Assembly: GCA_013285505.1 (NCBI GenBank) | Contig: CP053450.1 | Span: 1,410,796 to 1,474,795, forward strand | Length of the DNA stretch: 64,000 nt | From: Planctomycetota bacterium | GTDB lineage: Bacteria; Planctomycetota; Phycisphaerae; Phycisphaerales; UBA1924 | Reading direction: 5' to 3' | Part shown: positions 11,693 through 22,579 of the stretch, piece after piece | Layout of the letters: every line of letters begins with the position of its first letter | Position numbering within the stretch: position 1 is the first letter of the stretch | Notes under the pieces: generated by a model | Told to the model about the DNA's origin: nothing | Seen by the model: the letters and a program-made list of their open reading frames with translations, nothing else | The model's database searches: none | Position numbers and translations under genes: made by a program

Positions 11693-14607
11693 ATGAAGCT
11701 TCGTGCCATTCTGTCGTTGTGTGCCGCTCTGGCCTGTCCGAGTCTCTCTGCCCAGCCCGCCGCCGAAGGCGACTGGCGACCGATCAACGCTCCGGCGCCG
11801 TGGGAGAGTCTGGGCGGTGATCTTGCCTCCTACGACGGGTTTGCGTGGTACCAGACCGGCGTCAACGTGCCGGCGACCTGGGAAGGGAAGGCGGCGACCC
11901 TCTACTTCGCGGGCATCGACGATGTCGATGAGACGTACGTCAACGGGGTCCGCGTGGGCGCGACCGGCTCGATGCCGCCGGATGTCGCGACCGCCTGGAG
12001 CACGCCCCGCGAGTACGTGATCCCGGCCGATCTGCTCAAGGCCGGCGCGGTCAACACGATCGCGGTGCGGGTGTTTGACAGCGGCGGTGCCGGCGGCCTG
12101 ACCGGCGGCACGCCGCTGCTGATCGGGGGAGATGACACCGTCCGGGTCCTCACCGCCTGGCAGGTCCGCCCCGGAGACGACGCGGCGTGGGCCGCGCCGG
12201 ACGCCGGCGCCCTCACCGCCCTCACCGCCCTCGCCGCCGCCAGCACTCCCCTCGCCCCCAACGCCCGCGTGATGCAGGGGGCTCCCGTGCGCGACCACAC
12301 TCTCTGGTACGAGCAGCCCGCGGCCACGTGGAACGAGGCCCTGCCCGTCGGCAACGGCCGGCTGGGCGCGATGGTCTTCAGCCGCGTCTACGAGGAACGC
12401 ATCCAGCTCAACGAGGAGACGATCTGGGCCGGGCCGCCGGTTCCTCCCCAGCGAGAGCACGCCGCCGAGGCAGTGGCCAGGGCGCGTGAGCTGTACTTCG
12501 CCGGCGAGGCTGCGGAGGCCGAGGCGTTGTTGCAGGCCGAGGCGCTGTCGCCGCGGATCAGCCCGCGCAGCTACCAGCCGCTGGGCGATCTGAAGCTGTC
12601 GTTCTCGAGCATCGGCGAGCTCTCGTCCTACCGCCGGGCGCTCGATCTCGACGCGGCCGTGGTCTCGACGGCGTTTCTGGCCGACGGGTGGTTCCACCTC
12701 CGCCGCGTGATGGCCAGCCGCCCCGACGACATCGTCCTCGTGCAGATGCGCACCGACGACCCGGACGGGATGGACTTCACGGTGTCGTTCGAACGACCCG
12801 ACGCCGAGGTCACGGTGCTCGGCGACGACACGCTGGTGGTGCGAGGGCAGGCCCAGCACGACGGCGAGCATCTCGGCGTCCGCTTCGAGGGCCGGGCGAT
12901 AGTGCGGTCGGCGAAGGGGACGATCACGGCGGTCGAGGGCGGCATCCGTGTGGAGGGTGCCGAGACCGTGAACATCACGATCGCGGCCGCGACCGACTAC
13001 AACCGGCTCGACCCGTCCTCCCCGCTCGAACGCGACCTCGGCGCGGTCTGCGACGAGACGATCGAGGCGACGATGGGGCGGATCACCCGCGCCCTGTTCA
13101 CCCGGAACATCAGCGAGAACCGCCGCATGTTCACACGCGTCGGGCTGGACCTCGGCGAAGAGCCGATGAACGTGCCGACCGACCACCGGCTGGGCGCTGG
13201 TCCGGGCCGGGCGGTCCGACCCCGCGCTCGAGGCGCTGTACTTCCAGTACGGCCGCTACTTGTTGCTCTCCTCGTCCCGCGAGGGCGACATGCCCGCCAA
13301 CCTGCAGGGCCTGTGGAACGAGCACATGGAGGCGCCCTGGAACAGCGACTACCACACCAACATCAACCTGCAGATGAACTACTGGCCCGCCGAGGTGACC
13401 AACCTCTCGGAGAGCCACGAGCCGATGCTCGCCTTCACCGATCGCCTCCGCACCGACGGGCGCCGCACGGCCGAGTCGTTTGGCGCCAGCGGCTGGGCCG
13501 CGGGCCACGTCTCGGACGCCTGGCTCTGGACCGCGCCCGACCGGGCGGGTCGTCTGGGGCATGTGGCTGATGGGCGGGGCGTGGTGCAGCCAGCACCTGA
13601 TGGAGCACTACCGCTTCACGCTCGACGAGGCGTTCCTCGCCGAGACCGCCTACCCGGTCATCAAGGAATCCTGCGAGTTCCTGCTCGACTGGCTGGTGGA
13701 GGACCCACGCACCGGCCTGCTCGTCTCGGGCCCCTCGACCTCGCCGGAGAACGCCTACCGCGACGACGAGGGCCGCACGCTCCACATCGCGATGGGCACG
13801 GCGATGGACCAGCAGATCATCTGGGACAGCCTGACCAACGCGCTCGAGGCCGCGGGCGTCCTCGGCATCGAAGATGAGTTCACCGCGCGCGCACGCGGCG
13901 CCCTTGACAGGCTCGCCCCCAGCCAGATCGGCCCCGACGGGCGCATCCTCGAGTGGGACCAGCCCTACGACGAGGCCGAGCCGGGCCACCGGCACATGTC
14001 GCACCTGTTCGCCCTGCACCCCGGGCACCAGTTCAACTACACCGACACCCCCGAGTTCATGGCCGCCGCACGCAAGACGCTCGAGTCGCGCCTCGCCCAG
14101 GGCGGGGGCCACACCGGCTGGAGCCGCGCGTGGATCATCAACCACTTCGCCCGCCTGCACGACGGCGACGCGGCCCACGAGCACATCGAGCAGCTGCTGG
14201 CCAAGAGCACGCTGCCCAACATGTTCGACAACCACCCGCCCTTCCAGATCGATGGCAACTTCGGCGGCACCGCGGGCATCGCCGAGATGCTGCTGCAGAG
14301 CCACGAGGGCACCGCCGCCGACCCGGTCATCCGCCTGCTGCCGGCGCTGCCCAGCGCCTGGCCCTCCGGCGCGGTGCACGGCCTCCGCGCCCGCGGCGGG
14401 TTCGAGGTGGACATCGTCTGGCAGAACGGCGTGCTGAATGCGGCCGAGATCCGGTCGTTCGGCGGCGTGCCCTGCCGCGTGTGGTGCCCGGTGCCCTCGC
14501 GCGTTTCGACCAAGGGCGGCGACGTGATCGCCGAGACCGACGCCGACGGCTTTGCGACCTTCAAGTCGGCGGTGGGTGAGGTTTATCGGGTGGTGCCGGT
14601 GCGGTGA
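11693..14607 (+). CDS. Glycoside hydrolase family 95 protein (alpha-L-fucosidase-like) with N-terminal jelly-roll domain; frame broken twice
   Basis: A signal peptide ([20 protein letters not shown]) marks it as secreted. Residues ~25-165 ([15 protein letters not shown]...[19 protein letters not shown]) form a beta-galactosidase-type jelly-roll lectin domain that is not part of minimal GH95 enzymes. The GH95 body starts near [24 protein letters not shown] and contains [15 protein letters not shown], with the two catalytic-site Asn, and [18 protein letters not shown], with the Asp region. GH95 members remove alpha-1,2-L-fucose (some L-galactose) from glycans. Frames shift at ~13192-13198 (GGGCGCTGG) and ~13542-13549 (CGGGCGGGTC); restoring CG at each gives a continuous ~970-residue enzyme. 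It is convergent with the LVIVD gene, 15 bp apart. Confidence 0.85.
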
Positions 14608-14622
14608 GCCGAGCCTTACTGA

Positions 14623-16671
14623 TCAGCAGCCGGCCGACCAGTCTGTTCTGTAGGCGGTCACGTCGTGTGTATCGACTTCGCCGTCGCTGTTCCAGTCCGC
14701 TGCCGAATCACCGCTGGCCCACGCGTTGAGGAACGAGAGAAAGTCGCGGCTGTCGGCGCGGCCGTCTCGGTTGAGGTCCACGAAGCAGTCGCAGTCGCGC
14801 AGATCGACGATCGAGAGCGTGCCGCCGCCGACGACGAAGGCGAGTTCGCCGCTGATCTCCACGGCCCGGGCGTTGATGCCGACCTGCGAGCCGATCCACA
14901 CCGGTTCGGTCGGCTCGTGCAGTCCGGCGATGTTGACCATCTGCAGGCCGTTTGTGGCGAGGTACATCAGGTCTCCGCGCACCTCGGTCTCGCCGAGGCT
15001 GCCGAAATCGCGCGAGTACGAGTTGAGCAGCGCCGGCGCCGCCGGGTTGCGCACGTCGAACATCAGGAGCGAATCGCAACTGACATAGGCGACATCGTCG
15101 GCCACGACGACCCGTCGCGCCGAGCTCGCCGTCGGGGCGTGTCCGATCTCCCGCGGCGCTCTGGGGTCGCTGATATCCACGATCCGCAGCCCTTCCGCAC
15201 GGTCCGCGATGTAGACGAGATCTCCGTCGATCGCCACGTCCTGGATGTCTCCCGGTGTCTCGAACGTGCTCAGCAGCGAGGGCGCAGACGGCTCGGAGAT
15301 ATCGAGGAGTGTGAGCGGGTTCGTCGTGACGACCGCCACGTTGCCGACGATGTCGATCCCATCCGCGTCGTTGAGCTGCGTGTACTCACCGACGAGCTCT
15401 GGCTGGGTCGGGTTGTTGATATCGAGCACGAGCAAGCCGCTTCTCCCGGCCGCCAGATACGCAAACGTGCCCGCGACGCCGACATCCGCGGCGCTGCCGT
15501 TCGTGCGGAAGTGCCCGATCGCTTCGGGCACCAGCGGGTTGGCGATATCCACGACCTGCATCCCCTGCAGGCCCGCGATGTAGAGCAAGTCGCCGGCACG
15601 CGTCATGGCATAGGCGTTCGCCAGGATCTCCAGCGAGGCGATCACCGACGAGCCCGGCCTGCTGATATCGACGAAGTAGAGCCCCTGCTGATAGTCGGAG
15701 ACGACCGCGGTCGTTCCGCTGACGCCGATGGTGCCCCCGCCGCCGCGGGTGTCAAAGCTGCCCAGACCGACCGGATTCGCCGGGTCGGCGATGTCCATGA
15801 CGAAGATCCCGTGCGAGCCGTTCGAGACGTACGCGAGCTGGTTAACGAGCGTGACGGGTCCCGCACCAGGCGAACCCGGCATCGGTTGGACGGCAAGCAG
15901 CGTCGGTGCCGAGGGTGTCAAGACATCCAGGATGTGCACACCGTCCGCAGCAGGGACGAACAGCGTCGAGTCCCGGAGGGACACGCTCGAGGCACTCCCC
16001 CCGGTGTCGTACTCTGCGAGGACAGCCGGCGCGGCCGGGTTGCGGACATCCAGAATCCGGACCGAGCCGTCCGCACCCCCCGCGACCACCGCGGTCTCGC
16101 CCGCTACGGCGACACCAAACACTCGCGTGAATCTTGCTTCTTCGCTGAGCAGCCGGGGCAGGAATGGGAGCGAGACGTCCACGATCTGGAGCCCGTCGTC
16201 GTAGGTCGCAACAAAGGCCAGGCCGCCGACGACCTCGACATCCAGCGACTGCGGCGTGAACTTGAACGAGTGGATCTCGAAGGGGTCCGCCGGGTTGCTC
16301 GCATCGATGATGCGGACGCCCCCGGTCTCGCACGCGAGGTAGACAGTCGTGCCGACCACCGAGAGGTGGCGTGCGACCCCCGGCGTATCGAGCGTGCCCA
16401 GAACGGCGGGGCTGCGCGGGTCAGAGAAATCAACCACGAGCAGCCCGGCCTCACGGGCCGCGACATAGGTGATCGAGCCCTCGACAACGACGTCCTCGGT
16501 CCAGCCGGGGGTGTCGAGCCAGCCGTGATGGTCCCGGCCCCTGCACGCGACCCCGTCACCCTGCGCCGCGGCAGGGAGGGCGGTCACCCCGAGCAGCGTC
16601 AGGGAGGCCAGGAGAAGCACGCCGGGCCAACGTCCAGCGTGCGGTGCGAACTGTGGAAGATGTCGTGCCAT
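14623..16671 (-). CDS. Secreted LVIVD-repeat beta-propeller protein with C-terminal dockerin-like domain
   Basis: The product is 682 residues. An N-terminal signal peptide (VLLLASLTLLGVTALPAAAQ) ends near residue 39. The middle (~50-620) is a long run of ~40-45-residue LVIVD repeats such as GLLVVDFSDPRSPAVLGTLD, GVRIIDASNPADPFEI, GLQIVDVSLPFLPRLL and GMQVVDIANPLVPEAI, predicted to build one or more beta-propellers on the cell surface. The last ~55 residues hold two calcium-loop motifs (DLNRDGRADSRDFLSFLNAW and DWNSDGEVDTHDVTAYRTDW), a dockerin-like EF-hand pair common at the C-termini of planctomycete exported proteins. I chose ATG 16671, which gives the signal peptide directly, over an upstream in-frame start. 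Confidence 0.85.
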   Translation of the reverse strand: MARHLPQFAPHAGRWPGVLLLASLTLLGVTALPAAAQGDGVACRGRDHHGWLDTPGWTEDVVVEGSITYVAAREAGLLVVDFSDPRSPAVLGTLDTPGVARHLSVVGTTVYLACETGGVRIIDASNPADPFEIHSFKFTPQSLDVEVVGGLAFVATYDDGLQIVDVSLPFLPRLLSEEARFTRVFGVAVAGETAVVAGGADGSVRILDVRNPAAPAVLAEYDTGGSASSVSLRDSTLFVPAADGVHILDVLTPSAPTLLAVQPMPGSPGAGPVTLVNQLAYVSNGSHGIFVMDIADPANPVGLGSFDTRGGGGTIGVSGTTAVVSDYQQGLYFVDISRPGSSVIASLEILANAYAMTRAGDLLYIAGLQGMQVVDIANPLVPEAIGHFRTNGSAADVGVAGTFAYLAAGRSGLLVLDINNPTQPELVGEYTQLNDADGIDIVGNVAVVTTNPLTLLDISEPSAPSLLSTFETPGDIQDVAIDGDLVYIADRAEGLRIVDISDPRAPREIGHAPTASSARRVVVADDVAYVSCDSLLMFDVRNPAAPALLNSYSRDFGSLGETEVRGDLMYLATNGLQMVNIAGLHEPTEPVWIGSQVGINARAVEISGELAFVVGGGTLSIVDLRDCDCFVDLNRDGRADSRDFLSFLNAWASGDSAADWNSDGEVDTHDVTAYRTDWSAGC

Positions 16672-16900
16672 GTCGGGTCCCCTTGTGGTGTAGCCGCGTG
16701 TGCGGGTCGTTCTGCGAGGATGTACCGGCTGGAGTCGGCCGGGTTGCGGGGGTCCGTGCGGTGCCCCCTCGCAGGGCGCGCGTGTGCCGACGGCGGCTGC
16801 CACGGGCCACGAGGCGCCCCGAGCGGCCGCGCGCAACACTGCTCGCTCCACCGAACGGTCGGAGTTGATTCCGGTCATGCGATTGTGACAGACGTCGGCA

Positions 16901-17353
16901 CTACCCGAACAGGTTGACCCCGCCCAGCATGTCGCTCACCGCGGGCGGAAGGCCGAGGCTGCTCTTGAGCCGGTCAACCTGGTTGGTGAACATGCTGTTG
17001 GTGTCGGTCAGCTGCGAGCCGAACGCCTCGGTGACGTTCTGCCGCATGTCGGGCGAGAGTGACGAGAGCGCCTGCGAGGCCTGCGTGATCTGCTCGATCA
17101 GCGGCTGCAACTGCGGAACCATCCCGACCAGGTCCGTGTACTGCTGGGCCCCGGCCAGCAGATCGGTGGCCGAGGTCACGCTGGCGAGGTATCCCTCGAC
17201 CGACTGCTTGACCGACTCGGGCAGCAACGCCATCGCGTCCGGTGCGGTCGAGCCGAGCACATCCCCGAGCACGCCCGACCCTCCCTCGCAGCCGCCGAGC
17301 GGGGCGAGCGTGATCGCGGCGATCGACGAAGCGAGAAGCAGGCGTGACTTCAT
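16901..17353 (-). CDS. Putative lipoprotein, helical
   Basis: The product is 150 residues. The N-terminus MKSRLLLASSIAAITLAPLGGC ends in a lipobox-like LGGC, so the protein is probably lipidated and exported. The mature part is largely helical with small polar residues (LLAGAQQYTDLVGMVPQLQP, then QITQASQALSSLSPDMRQNV). I do not recognise a family. It is transcribed away from the kinase gene; the ~270 bp between them hold presumed promoters only. The next gene downstream on its strand is the LVIVD protein, ~230 bp further, and no clear terminator is visible between them. Confidence 0.7.
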   Translation of the reverse strand: MKSRLLLASSIAAITLAPLGGCEGGSGVLGDVLGSTAPDAMALLPESVKQSVEGYLASVTSATDLLAGAQQYTDLVGMVPQLQPLIEQITQASQALSSLSPDMRQNVTEAFGSQLTDTNSMFTNQVDRLKSSLGLPPAVSDMLGGVNLFG

Positions 17354-17626
17354 GGCGGGGTACTCCGGTGAGAAAGGACAGTGGTTGTACTGGGAAGACC
17401 AGCGACTGTAGACCCCTGCCGCGGGCGGTGGGAGAGCCTCGAATACAGTCCGCGTCTCAGACGTTCCTTCTCCACGGAGGTCTCGTGGACGCAACACTCG
17501 CTCAGACGCCCGAAAGCACGCCAAGCCCGAATCCCCCCGCCCGCCTTCGAGTTGCGGCATGCACGGCGAAGGCTACGTCGGCGGCCGGGTGCCCGCGATC
17601 TCTTCTGCCGTAGACTCGTGGGTGTC

Positions 17627-20092
17627 ATGACCCAGCCCGGCCCCAAGATCGAAGCGCTGGTCGCCGAGGCGTTGCGGAACGATTCGCCGGATAAACGTTC
17701 GGCGTTCCTCAGCATCGCCTGCGCCGGCAATGAGCAACTCAGGCATGAGGTTGAGAAACGCTTGGCCGCCATCGAGGCCGAGGAGCCGACACTGCTCTCG
17801 GATGGATCGCATTCGGACCGGGGGACTGCGACCGAGCCGCAATCTGCCCGGTCACCCGGCTTCGCCACGTTGGGATTGGTCCGGGGCAATTGGGTTGGCC
17901 GCTACCAGTTGCTGGAGATCCTGGGCGAGGGTGGTTTCGGCGTGGTGTGGCGTGCCACTCAGACCGAGCCGGTGCGTCGCGACGTCGCGCTCAAGCTGAT
18001 CAAGCCCGGCATGGACTCCCATGCCGTACTCTCCAGGTTCGAGGCGGAACGCCAGATGCTCGCCGTCATGGACCACCCCGGCATCGCGAAGGTGTTTGAC
18101 GGCGGGGCAACGGAGCGCGGCCTGCCCTACTTCGTCATGGAGTTGGTCGAAGGTGAACCGATCACGGCGTTCTGCGATCGGCACAGCCTCTCTATCCCCG
18201 AGCGGCTGAGCCTGTTCATGGCCGTGTGCGATGCGGTGCAGCACGCCCACATGAAAGGCGTGATCCACCGGGACCTGAAGCCGAGCAACATACTTGTTCG
18301 ATACGACGCTATCGGCCGGCCGCACCCCACGGTTATCGACTTCGGCATCGCCAAGGCGCTCAGCCATCATCTGGCTGCCGAGACGGCGTTTACGCAACAG
18401 GGGCAGATGATCGGTACGCCGGAGTACATGAGCCCAGAGCAGGCGGAGGTCACCGCCTCCGATATCGACACGCGCAGCGACGTGTACTCCCTCGGTGTGC
18501 TGCTCTACGAACTGCTGACGGGCACACTGCCGTTTGACGCCAAACAGCTCCGAGCGGCGGGGTTCGCCGAGATCCAGCGGATCATCCGCGACGTGGACCC
18601 GCCGAGGCCGAGCACCAAGCTCAGCACCGGGCTCGATGCCGACCACGCGGCGAGCGAGCGGATAGTCGCGGTCCGGGCGGTAGACCTGCAGGTCCTGATG
18701 AATGCGCTCAAACGCGACCTCGACTGGATTGTGATGCGCTGTCTCGAAAAGGAACGCAGCCGCCGGTACGCCGCCGTAAGCGACATCGCTGACGAAATCC
18801 GCAGATACCTGCGCTTCGAGCCCGTGCTGGCCGGGCCCCCGGGTTGTTCCTACCGTCTGCGAAAGTTCGTGCGACGCCATCGCGCCGGGGTCGCGGTCGG
18901 GGCCGTCATCGTTCTGCTGTTCGCCCTCGGCACGCTCGGAACGGTGACCGGCCTCGTGCTCACGACCGCGGCAAACGCCAAGCTCTCCGAACAACAGGCG
19001 GCGACAACTCGGGAGCTGCAACGCGCCAACGAGGTCAAGGCGGTGATGTCGGAGATGTTGCAGTCGGTCTCGCCCGAGGTCGCCGAACTCGCGGACACCT
19101 CGCTGATGATGAACATCCTCACGGCCGCCGAGCGACGCCTCGAGACCGACGAACTGACCGACCCGCTGATCCGGGCCGAGCTGCATCTGATCATCGGCAA
19201 CGCGTACATGAACATCGGCCGGCTCGAACGTGCTGCGCGGCACCTACCGCTGGCCGCGCAGACCCGTGCGGATGAGCTCGGCCGTGACCATCCCGAGACG
19301 CTCATCGCCCGTACGAAGGCGGCAGCGCTGCTCTTTGAGCAGGAGCGGTTCGAGGCGGCGAGGGACGCCTACGAGGGCGTGCTCGACGACCGCCGGCGTG
19401 TCTTCGGCGTGCAGCACCCTCTGACTGCGGCGGCCATGCACAACCTGAGCAACGCCTACCGAGTGCTGGGCAGGTTTGACGAGTCGATCCAGCTTTCCGT
19501 CGAAGCGATAGAGCTCGCACGGGCGTTGGGAGACGAGGGAACTCGGGCACGGCTGCTGTACGAGTGCGGGCTTGGCATCTGTCTGGCCGACCAGGGCAGG
19601 CTGCGAGAGAGCGAGGAACTCTTCCGTCGGCTGCTGACCGAGTTGCGAGACACAGTGGGTGAGTACGACCCGCTCACGATCGACGCCCAGCACGAGCTCG
19701 GCGCGGCGCTCGTGTTTCAGGGCAAGCTCGACGAGGCCGTCGAGGTCTACCGCGAGGAGCTCGAGCTGTGTCACCGCGTCTACGGCGAGTTGCACCCGTT
19801 CACGATCGGTACCGCCGATCAACTCGCCCAGTCGCTGCTGCAGTCGGGTCGATTCGCCGCGTCGGAGGCGGTGCTGCACGACCGGATCGGGCTGGCGTTC
19901 AGAGGGCTCGACGGCGATCATCCCAGCGTGACCCGCTTGCTAGAGAGGATCGACGTACTCTACCGTGAGTGGGCAATGCGGGGAGGCGGTGTCGCCGCAG
20001 AATCTGCTCGGGATGAGTGGGCAGCGATCGGCGATAGAGCTGCAAGCGGGGCGCGGATAGAGTCCATGCCCCAGCCGATCGCTGGCGGGTGA
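17627..20092 (+). CDS. Membrane-anchored Ser/Thr protein kinase with TPR repeats (PknB type)
   Basis: The product is 821 residues from ATG 17627. A short helical N-terminus precedes the kinase domain (residues ~90-400), which has the glycine loop GEGGFGVVWRA, catalytic Lys in VALKLIK, HRDLKPSNILV, DFGIAKAL (DFG) and PEYMSPEQ, so it should be active. One transmembrane helix follows (VGAVIVLLFALGTLGTVTGLVL). The extracytoplasmic half is a run of ~40-residue TPR units (LIIGNAYMNIGRLERAARHL, HNLSNAYRVLGRFDESIQLS). Planctomycetes encode many such kinases, often next to an ECF sigma factor; none is adjacent here. Ligand and targets are unknown. Confidence 0.92.
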   Translation: MTQPGPKIEALVAEALRNDSPDKRSAFLSIACAGNEQLRHEVEKRLAAIEAEEPTLLSDGSHSDRGTATEPQSARSPGFATLGLVRGNWVGRYQLLEILGEGGFGVVWRATQTEPVRRDVALKLIKPGMDSHAVLSRFEAERQMLAVMDHPGIAKVFDGGATERGLPYFVMELVEGEPITAFCDRHSLSIPERLSLFMAVCDAVQHAHMKGVIHRDLKPSNILVRYDAIGRPHPTVIDFGIAKALSHHLAAETAFTQQGQMIGTPEYMSPEQAEVTASDIDTRSDVYSLGVLLYELLTGTLPFDAKQLRAAGFAEIQRIIRDVDPPRPSTKLSTGLDADHAASERIVAVRAVDLQVLMNALKRDLDWIVMRCLEKERSRRYAAVSDIADEIRRYLRFEPVLAGPPGCSYRLRKFVRRHRAGVAVGAVIVLLFALGTLGTVTGLVLTTAANAKLSEQQAATTRELQRANEVKAVMSEMLQSVSPEVAELADTSLMMNILTAAERRLETDELTDPLIRAELHLIIGNAYMNIGRLERAARHLPLAAQTRADELGRDHPETLIARTKAAALLFEQERFEAARDAYEGVLDDRRRVFGVQHPLTAAAMHNLSNAYRVLGRFDESIQLSVEAIELARALGDEGTRARLLYECGLGICLADQGRLRESEELFRRLLTELRDTVGEYDPLTIDAQHELGAALVFQGKLDEAVEVYREELELCHRVYGELHPFTIGTADQLAQSLLQSGRFAASEAVLHDRIGLAFRGLDGDHPSVTRLLERIDVLYREWAMRGGGVAAESARDEWAAIGDRAASGARIESMPQPIAGG

Positions 20093-20269
20093 TGTCCGGA
20101 GCGGTCGACTGCCAGTCCCCGTGTCGGTGGCCCACCTCCGGGCACGCACTGGCTTTCTCCGGTTCCCGCCGGCGCGTTACTCCGCGCGGGACGGCGTCGA
20201 GTCGATGTGCGGGACATCACCCCGGGGCGAATAGACTGTGGGTGTTCGACGTTTGCTCTCGGAGAATCC

Positions 20270-22579
20270 GTGCCGCCACATGCTGTCGAACTCGTGAAAG
20301 GTAACGCACGCGATGGACTGCCGCGTGCCGCGGGGCTGGCCGCCCGACTCCGCGTCAACGGCATGCACTGCGCCGGCTGCGTTGGCAAGGTCGAATCCGC
20401 CCTGCGGCGGGTGCCCGGCGTGGCCGGGGCCGAGGTCAGCCTGACCGGGGCGATGGCCCTCGTGCGGGGCCAAGCGGGGGAACAAGCGCCGGACACCGAC
20501 GCCCTGGTCGAGGCGGTCCGCTCGACCGGGTTCACCGCCGAGCCGATGGAACGGCGGGAGTCGCTCGCCGAACGCCGCGAGGCGATGGAACGGCGACGCC
20601 TCGCGGCCGTCCGCCGGTGGAAGTGGCGGGTCATCGTCGGCGGCGCCGTCTGGCTGCCGCTGGAGTTGCTCCACTGGTTCGGGCCCTCGATCGGCATCCA
20701 CACCCACCACCCCAGCGGCGGCCTGCCGTTCTGGATCGGCGTCATCGCGTCGCTGGCCGTGTTTGCGTATGTCGGCAGCGCGTTCTACGTCTCGGCATTC
20801 CGCGCGGCCCGCTCGCGTTCGACCAACATGGACACGCTGATCGCGATCGGGGCCACGGCCGCGATCGGCCTGTCGGTGTTCAATCTTGCGCGCGCGCTCT
20901 CGGGCGTCGCCGATCTCCCGCTCTACTTCACCGAGGCCGCGGGGCTGCTGACGCTCATCGCCCTCGGCCACTGGCTCGAGGCCCACATGACCGCCCGCGC
21001 CGGCTCGGCCCTGCACGACCTGCTCTCGCTGCAGCCGGACGAGGTGGTCAAGCTCGCCTCGCCCGACGCCGCCGAGGGCACCGTCACGCCGACCGAGAGC
21101 GTCATGCCCGGCGACCACGTGCTCATCCGGCCCGGCGAACGGATCGCCGTGGACGGCGAGATCGTGCAGGGCAGCTCCTCGATCGACGAATCGGTCGTGA
21201 CCAGTGAGTCGATCCCCGTGGACCGGACAACCGGCGGGGCGGTCGTCGCCGGGGCCATGAACCTCACCGGGCGGCTGGTAGTCCGGGCCACCTCCGACGG
21301 CACCGAGACCACCATCGCCCGCATCGCCGAGATCGTTATCAACGCCCAGTCGGGGCGGACGCACATCCAGCGCCTCGCAGATCGCGTCGCGGCCGTGTTC
21401 GTCCCGGCCGTTCTGGCGATCGCCGCGGTCACGCTGCTCGGTTGGGGCGTGCTCACCGGCGACTGGATCACCGGCCTGGTCAGCGCCACGACGGTGCTGG
21501 TGATCTCGTGCCCGTGCGCCCTGGGCCTCGCGGCACCCACGGCGGTGATGGTCGCCTCCGGGCGCCGCCAGCCGCACGGGCGTGCTGGTGCGCTCGCCCG
21601 AGACCTTCGAGCGGGCGGCCGCGGTCCGGGTGGTGGCGTTCGACAAGACCGGCACGCTGACCCAAGGCACGCCGCGGGTGGTGGGGGCCGACGACGAGCC
21701 CCTCGCGGCTCGCGGCCGCGCTGGCGACCTCGAGCTCCCACCCGCTCTCGGTCGCGATCTCCGACGCGGCCCGCGAGCGGTCGCTCGACGTCGCGGCCGT
21801 CTCCGACCTGGCCGAGACCCCCGGGGTTGGCCTCTCCGGGCTGGTGCGCGGGACGCCGGTCGAGGTCATCTCCACGAGCACGGCCACGAGCCGCGGCATC
21901 GACTTCCCGGAGAGCCAGGACGACGCGAGTGTCAGCGTGGTGCTCACCGACGGGCAGGTCGCCGGCGTCATCGCGTTCCGCGACGAGCCGCGCGACGACG
22001 CCGGGGCGTTGCTGCAGACGCTCGCCGCCGAGGGCATCGAGACGCACCTGCTCTCCGGCGACCGGTCCCCGGTGGTGGAATCGATCGCCCGGGACCTGGG
22101 CATCGAGCGCGGCGCGCACGGCGGGCTCTCGCCGGAGGACAAGGTCGCCCGCGTGCGCGAACTCGCCGAGGCCGCGGTGCGGTCCGGCGGCACGCTCGCG
22201 ATGATCGGCGACGGCATCAACGACGCGGCCGCGCTGGCCGAGGCCGGGGCGCGGGGCGGCATCGGCATCGCGATGGGCACCGGCACCAACGTCGCCATCG
22301 AGAGCGCCGACATCGTGATCCCCGGCGACCGCCTCGGGGCGGTGCTTGATGTCCTCGGCATCGCCCGGCGCACGCTGCGGACGATCAAGCAGAACCTCGC
22401 GTTGGCGTTCGTCTACAACAGCCTCGCGATCCCCGCGGCCGCGTTCGGCCTGCTGGGTGTGCACGGGCCGATCATCGCGGCCCTGGCGATGGCGGTGAGC
22501 GATGCCTCGGTGCTCGGCAACTCCCTCCGCCTGGCCGCCGGCCTGCGCCCGGCGCGAGCGGCAACAATCCGACGCATGA
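20270..22579 (+). CDS. Copper-type P1B heavy-metal-translocating ATPase (frame broken)
   Basis: GTG 20270 follows a GGAGAA ribosome site. A heavy-metal-associated domain (RVNGMHCAGCVGKVESALRR) is followed by membrane helices, the actuator loop, the metal-site CPC in ISCPCALGLAAPTA (Cu+ class), DKTGTLTQGTP with the phosphorylated Asp, the HP motif in SSSHPLSVAIS and the hinge MIGDGINDAAAL. It exports Cu+ or a similar ion from the cytoplasm. The frame shifts at ~21578-21583 and ~21709-21715. Without a third correction at ~22551-22556 it would run straight into the next gene; adding CG there gives a stop (TGA 22577-22579) that overlaps the next ATG. A metal-responsive regulator is not evident nearby. 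Confidence 0.88.
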
